Source of the DNA: JACQFZ01 sp045810625
GTDB taxonomy: Bacteria; Pseudomonadota; Gammaproteobacteria; Acidiferrobacterales; Sulfurifustaceae
NCBI GenBank assembly: GCA_045810625.1
Contig: JBJMVQ010000058.1
Coordinates: 1 to 50,472 of the forward strand
Direction of reading: 5' to 3'
Length of the DNA stretch: 50,472 bases
Within the stretch, counting starts at the first letter, position 1. The number at the start of each line of letters is the position of its first letter. The notes beneath the pieces were generated by a model, which worked only from the letters and a program-made list of their open reading frames with translations, was not told where the DNA came from and did not search any database. Of this stretch, positions 46,957 to 50,472 are shown piece after piece. A program made the position numbers and the translations under genes.

Positions 46957-48078
46957 ATGATCATCATTCTCAAATCCGAAATCGATAATAACAGCCCGGA
47001 GTTCCAGCAGGTGCTGGAGTACCTCCGGAACAAACCGAACATACGGCCCCGCGTGCACCAGGAAATCGGCAGCCTGCAAACGGTAACAGAGATCTATCTG
47101 ATCGGCGATACCGCTTCGCTCGACAAGACCGAGATCGAGAGCCTGCCCGGCGTGGATCGCGTCGTGCGGGTGTCGGAAGAATACCGCATTATCGGGCGCC
47201 ATCGCGACGAGCGCCGCCCGACCGGCTTCGACTACAACGGCGTCCGGTTCGATCAGGACAACCTGAACATCTTCGCCGGGCTTTGCGCCGTGGACACGCC
47301 GGAGCACGTGGAGCAGATGCTGCGCGCTCTGCGGAACAACGGGCTCGTGTGCACGCGCATGGGGGCGTACAAACCGCGCACCAATCCGTATGCGTTCCAG
47401 GGCCACGGCAAGTCGTGCCTGCCGTGGGTGTTCGAGCTGGCCGGCAAGTACGGCATCAAAGTGATCGCGATGGAGATCACGCACGACTCGCACGTCGACG
47501 AGATTCGCGAGGCACTGGAGCGGACCGGACAGCCGACCGGCGTGATGCTTCAAATCGGAACGCGCAATACGCAGAACTTCGAGCTGTTGAAGATCGTCGG
47601 ACGCCAGCGCGAGTTTCCGGTGCTGCTCAAACGCGGCTTCGGCATCACACTCGAGGAATCACTGAACGCCGCCGAGTACTTGGCAAGCGAGGGCAATCGC
47701 CACATCGTCTTCGGCTTGCGCGGGATGAAGACCAACCTTGGCGACCCACATCGCAACTTCGTCGATTTCGCGCACGTCCCAGTGGTAAAGCGGCTGACGC
47801 GGATGCCGGTCTGCATCGATCCGTCACACTCGGTCGGATCGCGCGAACACTCGCCGGACGGGATCCCCGACGTATTTCACGTCACCGCACAGGGCGTGAT
47901 CGCGGGCGCGAATATGATCCTCGTCGACTTCCACCCGGCGCCGGCCAAAGCGCTCGTCGACGGCCCGCAGGCGCTCACGCTCGAAGAGCTGCCGCGCTAT
48001 CTCGAAGACGTCGCGATCGCGCGCGAAGCGTACGAGAAGCGGCGGGCGCTGATGCGACGATCGTCAAACGCCGCTTAG
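46957..48078 (+). CDS. DAHP synthase, type I-beta with N-terminal domain
   Basis: 3-deoxy-7-phosphoheptulonate synthase, first step of the shikimate pathway, 373 residues. The N-terminal 80 residues form a ferredoxin/ACT-like regulatory domain (MIIILKSEIDNNSPEFQQVL; IESLPGVDRVVRVSEEYRI). The barrel carries GAYKPRTNPYAFQG, EITHDSHVDEI, LQIGTRNTQNFELL, VLLKRGFGITLEE and CIDPSHSVGSRE. This is the Thermotoga/Bacillus-type I-beta class, not the E. coli AroG/F/H class. ATG 46957 is chosen as the family start; TAGAAT at 46907 is a possible -10. Confidence 0.95.
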   Translation: MIIILKSEIDNNSPEFQQVLEYLRNKPNIRPRVHQEIGSLQTVTEIYLIGDTASLDKTEIESLPGVDRVVRVSEEYRIIGRHRDERRPTGFDYNGVRFDQDNLNIFAGLCAVDTPEHVEQMLRALRNNGLVCTRMGAYKPRTNPYAFQGHGKSCLPWVFELAGKYGIKVIAMEITHDSHVDEIREALERTGQPTGVMLQIGTRNTQNFELLKIVGRQREFPVLLKRGFGITLEESLNAAEYLASEGNRHIVFGLRGMKTNLGDPHRNFVDFAHVPVVKRLTRMPVCIDPSHSVGSREHSPDGIPDVFHVTAQGVIAGANMILVDFHPAPAKALVDGPQALTLEELPRYLEDVAIAREAYEKRRALMRRSSNAA

Positions 48079-48159
48079 CGGCGCGGGACAGTCCGCAACT
48101 TCATCGGCACAACCAATCCTCGAAGCCGCCCTTTGTGGATGCGCGCCAGAGTTGCGGTT

Positions 48160-50472
48160 TTAGCGAATCACTGCGATACCGTAACGCGCGTCGCTCGGTG
48201 CATTAGGTATAACAACACCGAGATCGCCGTCGCTCAGATGGTTGAACCAACGACCCGAGAGCGACAACTGCTCCGAAACGGCAACATTCCCGTTCGAGTC
48301 TACCGCCCACGAGCCTACGCGGGTTTCCAAAGGCACGAAGGCGGGAACAGGGTCAACCGGTCCTATCAGCGTATCGGTAAGTGACGTGCGCAACGGACCG
48401 GTGAGCGAACCTCTGCTGGAACAAAACCCGCTGCCGGGTCCGCTGTCGTGCTCTTCGCCGACGATATCATTCGTCCCATAGTGAATTACATCCAGGTTTC
48501 TGACATCGTTGCGCGACAGCTGCTGGCAGAACTGCGATTTATCCACCGTCTGGTCCAATTCGGTGTCGGAAGGCGTGCGCATGCCCGCGTAAAAGCCGTT
48601 TCTCGCGTCGAGATAGCTCAATACCAATAAAATGTCACGCATCGCAGTCGTCGACGTGCCGGAGATCTGCGTAAACCCGTCCGCCAAGTAGCTCGCTTTT
48701 AACGATCCTTGGTTGGTCTGTTGTGGTATATCCGTTTGACCGAGATCGATCGTGATCGACGTATCGATGCTACTGCTGACCTCGTGTTGACTGTTGCTTC
48801 TGTCGATATTGCGCGGCGACGAACAGCCGATCATCCTCCAGTCCGTCGTGATGTGGTCGACATCCGTCGCGCCGCCCGTCTGCTTCAATTTCACGAGAAT
48901 TTCCATATGATCGACATAGTCTGCTGCGATCACGTATTCGCCCGAGAGCGCGACCGTCGTCGTTACTTCGACCGTTTCCGTCCCGCTCGGTCTGCAAGGT
49001 CCGTCCAAGGGCGAGTCGCTTACCTTGCTACTCGTCGTCCTCATCGTGAGAAAGCCCGGGCTATTTCCCATATCGACGATCTGAGCCGTCGTGCCGTCGA
49101 TAGTCATTTTCAATCTTGTCAGATGTGCGCGGCCGTCGGTGCTCTGCTTCCGGCGTATCGTCTGCGCCTCCGTACCCGTTCCGTTGAAAAACCATCCGCG
49201 GTCGGGCTCACGCAGTCCCGCAAGCGGTGAAAAGGAGGCAAGCTGTTGCCATCCTTCAGGCGCCGCAACGGGATCGAACATCGCCGGAGACAAATTCTTC
49301 GTGTTATGGCGACGGTACACGATGTCGTTCGTTGAGTTCGACGTGATCGCGACGATCCACTCCGCGCCGTTCGCATCTTTGGCGATCGCCGCGCCGAGAA
49401 CCATTTGCGGCGCAACTGACCAAAGCTCTCCGTTTTGATAAATTTCGCGACCAAATTCCGTGAGGCCGCGAGTAGGAAAGTAGCGCTTGACCGAACCCCT
49501 CCATGACAGAACTTCGGTTGGGTGGCCGTTGACATACCATCCTTTCCAATCGACATTTCCCGCCTGCAAATCTGTCTTGTCGGTCAGCCTCCACGCGCCG
49601 GCGTTCCGGACGATCATGCGCGGACCGGGAATACCGTCGACCGGCGTGTAGTTCGGAGCCACCAGAAATCCGGATGCCGGCTCAACTTGCCCGACAGCGA
49701 CCGCGTCGTCCTCTTGTCCAAGTTTGCCTCGGTAGACCAAGCGATATTTCACCTCCCGAGCATCGTCAGGAAGGGAGATTGCGAAGTCGTAGACTGTTGT
49801 CGAAGTGTTTCCCGGCGGCAGATCGCCGCCACCTTCGGCTGCTGTCTTGGCTACAACGGGTTGTGAAGCACCATACCGTTTGATTCCATCTCCACCTTTG
49901 AACTCATACGCCAGAACAAATTGGCCGCGGATGCCCTGCGCGTTCACTGCGTAAAGAACCTCGTTCTGCCAGGCCGGCGTGCTTTCGGGATCGATCGCGT
50001 TCTTGACGCGCAGCCGCATGCCGGTATCGGTCAGTTCTACATCTTCAGCACCGAGCCGGCCGCGGAAGAAATAGTCGATAAGGCCGGCGCTGTATGCAAC
50101 GGCACGGGGAATGACAAACTTATGCGCTTCGTCGAAGTTGAAGCGGTTGAGCGAAAACACATCGCGATTCGTATAAAGCTGCCCTGTGTCGGGGTCCGTT
50201 CGAGAAACCGTTTTGTTGTACGTCTTCAGATCCTGATCGAAGATGGACAACGTCGAACCCCTGTCATTGACTCCACTCGCAGCCGGACGATAGTTGTCCA
50301 TCACTGACATGCGAAAAAACGTCATTAAACACGGCTGGTTCGGCGGCAGGCATTCCGAAGGAACATCCGCGCCTACCGATTGGAGCAGCGCGTTGGCGGA
50401 CTCGTCGTGAGATACCACGTCGTCGAACCGAGGAAAGGGATAGCGAATCGTGTCGAAATTGGTGCCGGCGGA
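48160..50472 (-). CDS. 3' part of a large unrecognised protein
   Basis: The frame is open to the right edge of the window, so the gene is partial: at least 770 residues of its C-terminal part are here. The GTG at 50418 is not the start, since the frame continues upstream without a stop (sense NFDTIRYPFPRFDD). The sequence is rich in beta-strand, Asp, Thr and Ser, with GDGIKRYG, LPDDAREVKYRLVYRG, WKGWYVNGHPTEV and IVDMGNSPGFL. Seven Cys are spread over the last 300 residues, some probably paired. It looks like an exported or surface protein. No domain family could be recognised. Confidence 0.7.
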   Translation of the reverse strand, partial: SAGTNFDTIRYPFPRFDDVVSHDESANALLQSVGADVPSECLPPNQPCLMTFFRMSVMDNYRPAASGVNDRGSTLSIFDQDLKTYNKTVSRTDPDTGQLYTNRDVFSLNRFNFDEAHKFVIPRAVAYSAGLIDYFFRGRLGAEDVELTDTGMRLRVKNAIDPESTPAWQNEVLYAVNAQGIRGQFVLAYEFKGGDGIKRYGASQPVVAKTAAEGGGDLPPGNTSTTVYDFAISLPDDAREVKYRLVYRGKLGQEDDAVAVGQVEPASGFLVAPNYTPVDGIPGPRMIVRNAGAWRLTDKTDLQAGNVDWKGWYVNGHPTEVLSWRGSVKRYFPTRGLTEFGREIYQNGELWSVAPQMVLGAAIAKDANGAEWIVAITSNSTNDIVYRRHNTKNLSPAMFDPVAAPEGWQQLASFSPLAGLREPDRGWFFNGTGTEAQTIRRKQSTDGRAHLTRLKMTIDGTTAQIVDMGNSPGFLTMRTTSSKVSDSPLDGPCRPSGTETVEVTTTVALSGEYVIAADYVDHMEILVKLKQTGGATDVDHITTDWRMIGCSSPRNIDRSNSQHEVSSSIDTSITIDLGQTDIPQQTNQGSLKASYLADGFTQISGTSTTAMRDILLVLSYLDARNGFYAGMRTPSDTELDQTVDKSQFCQQLSRNDVRNLDVIHYGTNDIVGEEHDSGPGSGFCSSRGSLTGPLRTSLTDTLIGPVDPVPAFVPLETRVGSWAVDSNGNVAVSEQLSLSGRWFNHLSDGDLGVVIPNAPSDARYGIAVIR

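Overview
This 50 kb window is high-GC chromosomal DNA from a proteobacterium, most likely a gamma- or beta-proteobacterium. The evidence is the glrK-qseG-glrR type signalling operon, the yqjD/yqjE/yqjK-like operon, a CydAB/CIO-type quinol oxidase, class 2 (quinone-linked) PyrD, and the AguA/AguB polyamine pair. I see no rRNA, tRNA, transposase, integrase, phage structural gene or CRISPR array. Most genes are ordinary chromosomal ones with good ribosome binding sites and short or overlapping spacing.

Layout. 1-524: intergenic repeat cluster with a 9-bp rhythm. 525-5879: an M42-type peptidase, htpG, and three related small genes of an unnamed family (zinc-ribbon motif CxxC-x10-CxC plus an LFxxYLAAR helix) on both sides of htpG. 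5872-14034 (minus strand): GST, DUF4156 lipoprotein, DHCR24-like flavoprotein, NYN-LOTUS protein, cydAB, and a phospholipase D-VTT fusion. 14285-22571: AI-2E-type permease, then a dense island of small envelope and stress proteins (DUF4142, two BON proteins, two DUF883 proteins, YqjE, YqjK, DUF1328, CsbD, cold-shock protein, two PilZ proteins, small lipoproteins). 22647-28041 (minus strand): acyltransferase, sigma-54 response regulator GlrR, QseG-like lipoprotein, kinase GlrK, and two exported Ser/Gly-rich EF-hand proteins. 28442-35436: a 25-residue membrane miniprotein, ilvD, an ACT protein, pyrD, a second repeat cluster, an aminotransferase/dehydrogenase pair possibly for a 3-amino sugar, and an SDR. 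35571-38993: ECF sigma/anti-sigma operon and moaA-moaB. 39076-50472: exported protein, DUF1015, aguA, aguB, an rsmB-like methyltransferase, DedA, a GGQ release-factor-like protein, DAHP synthase, and the 3' part of a large unrecognised gene running off the right edge.

The main new observation is an apparent local regulon. Four sequences fit the sigma-54 promoter rule (GG, ten bases, GC). They precede the DUF4142 gene, the second DUF883-BON-lipoprotein operon, the EF-hand gene (minus strand) and the 25-residue miniprotein (plus strand, divergent from the EF-hand gene). Upstream of them lie copies of TGTC-N10-GACA, the site known for GlrR of enterobacteria: three perfect, two with one mismatch. 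Two of the three control regions carry a pair of sites whose starts are exactly 67 bp apart. The gene for the sigma-54 activator GlrR is in the same window, downstream of and co-oriented with the EF-hand genes. The sequence therefore suggests that GlrK/GlrR here runs a set of small exported and membrane envelope proteins. This rests on motif reading by eye and is untested.
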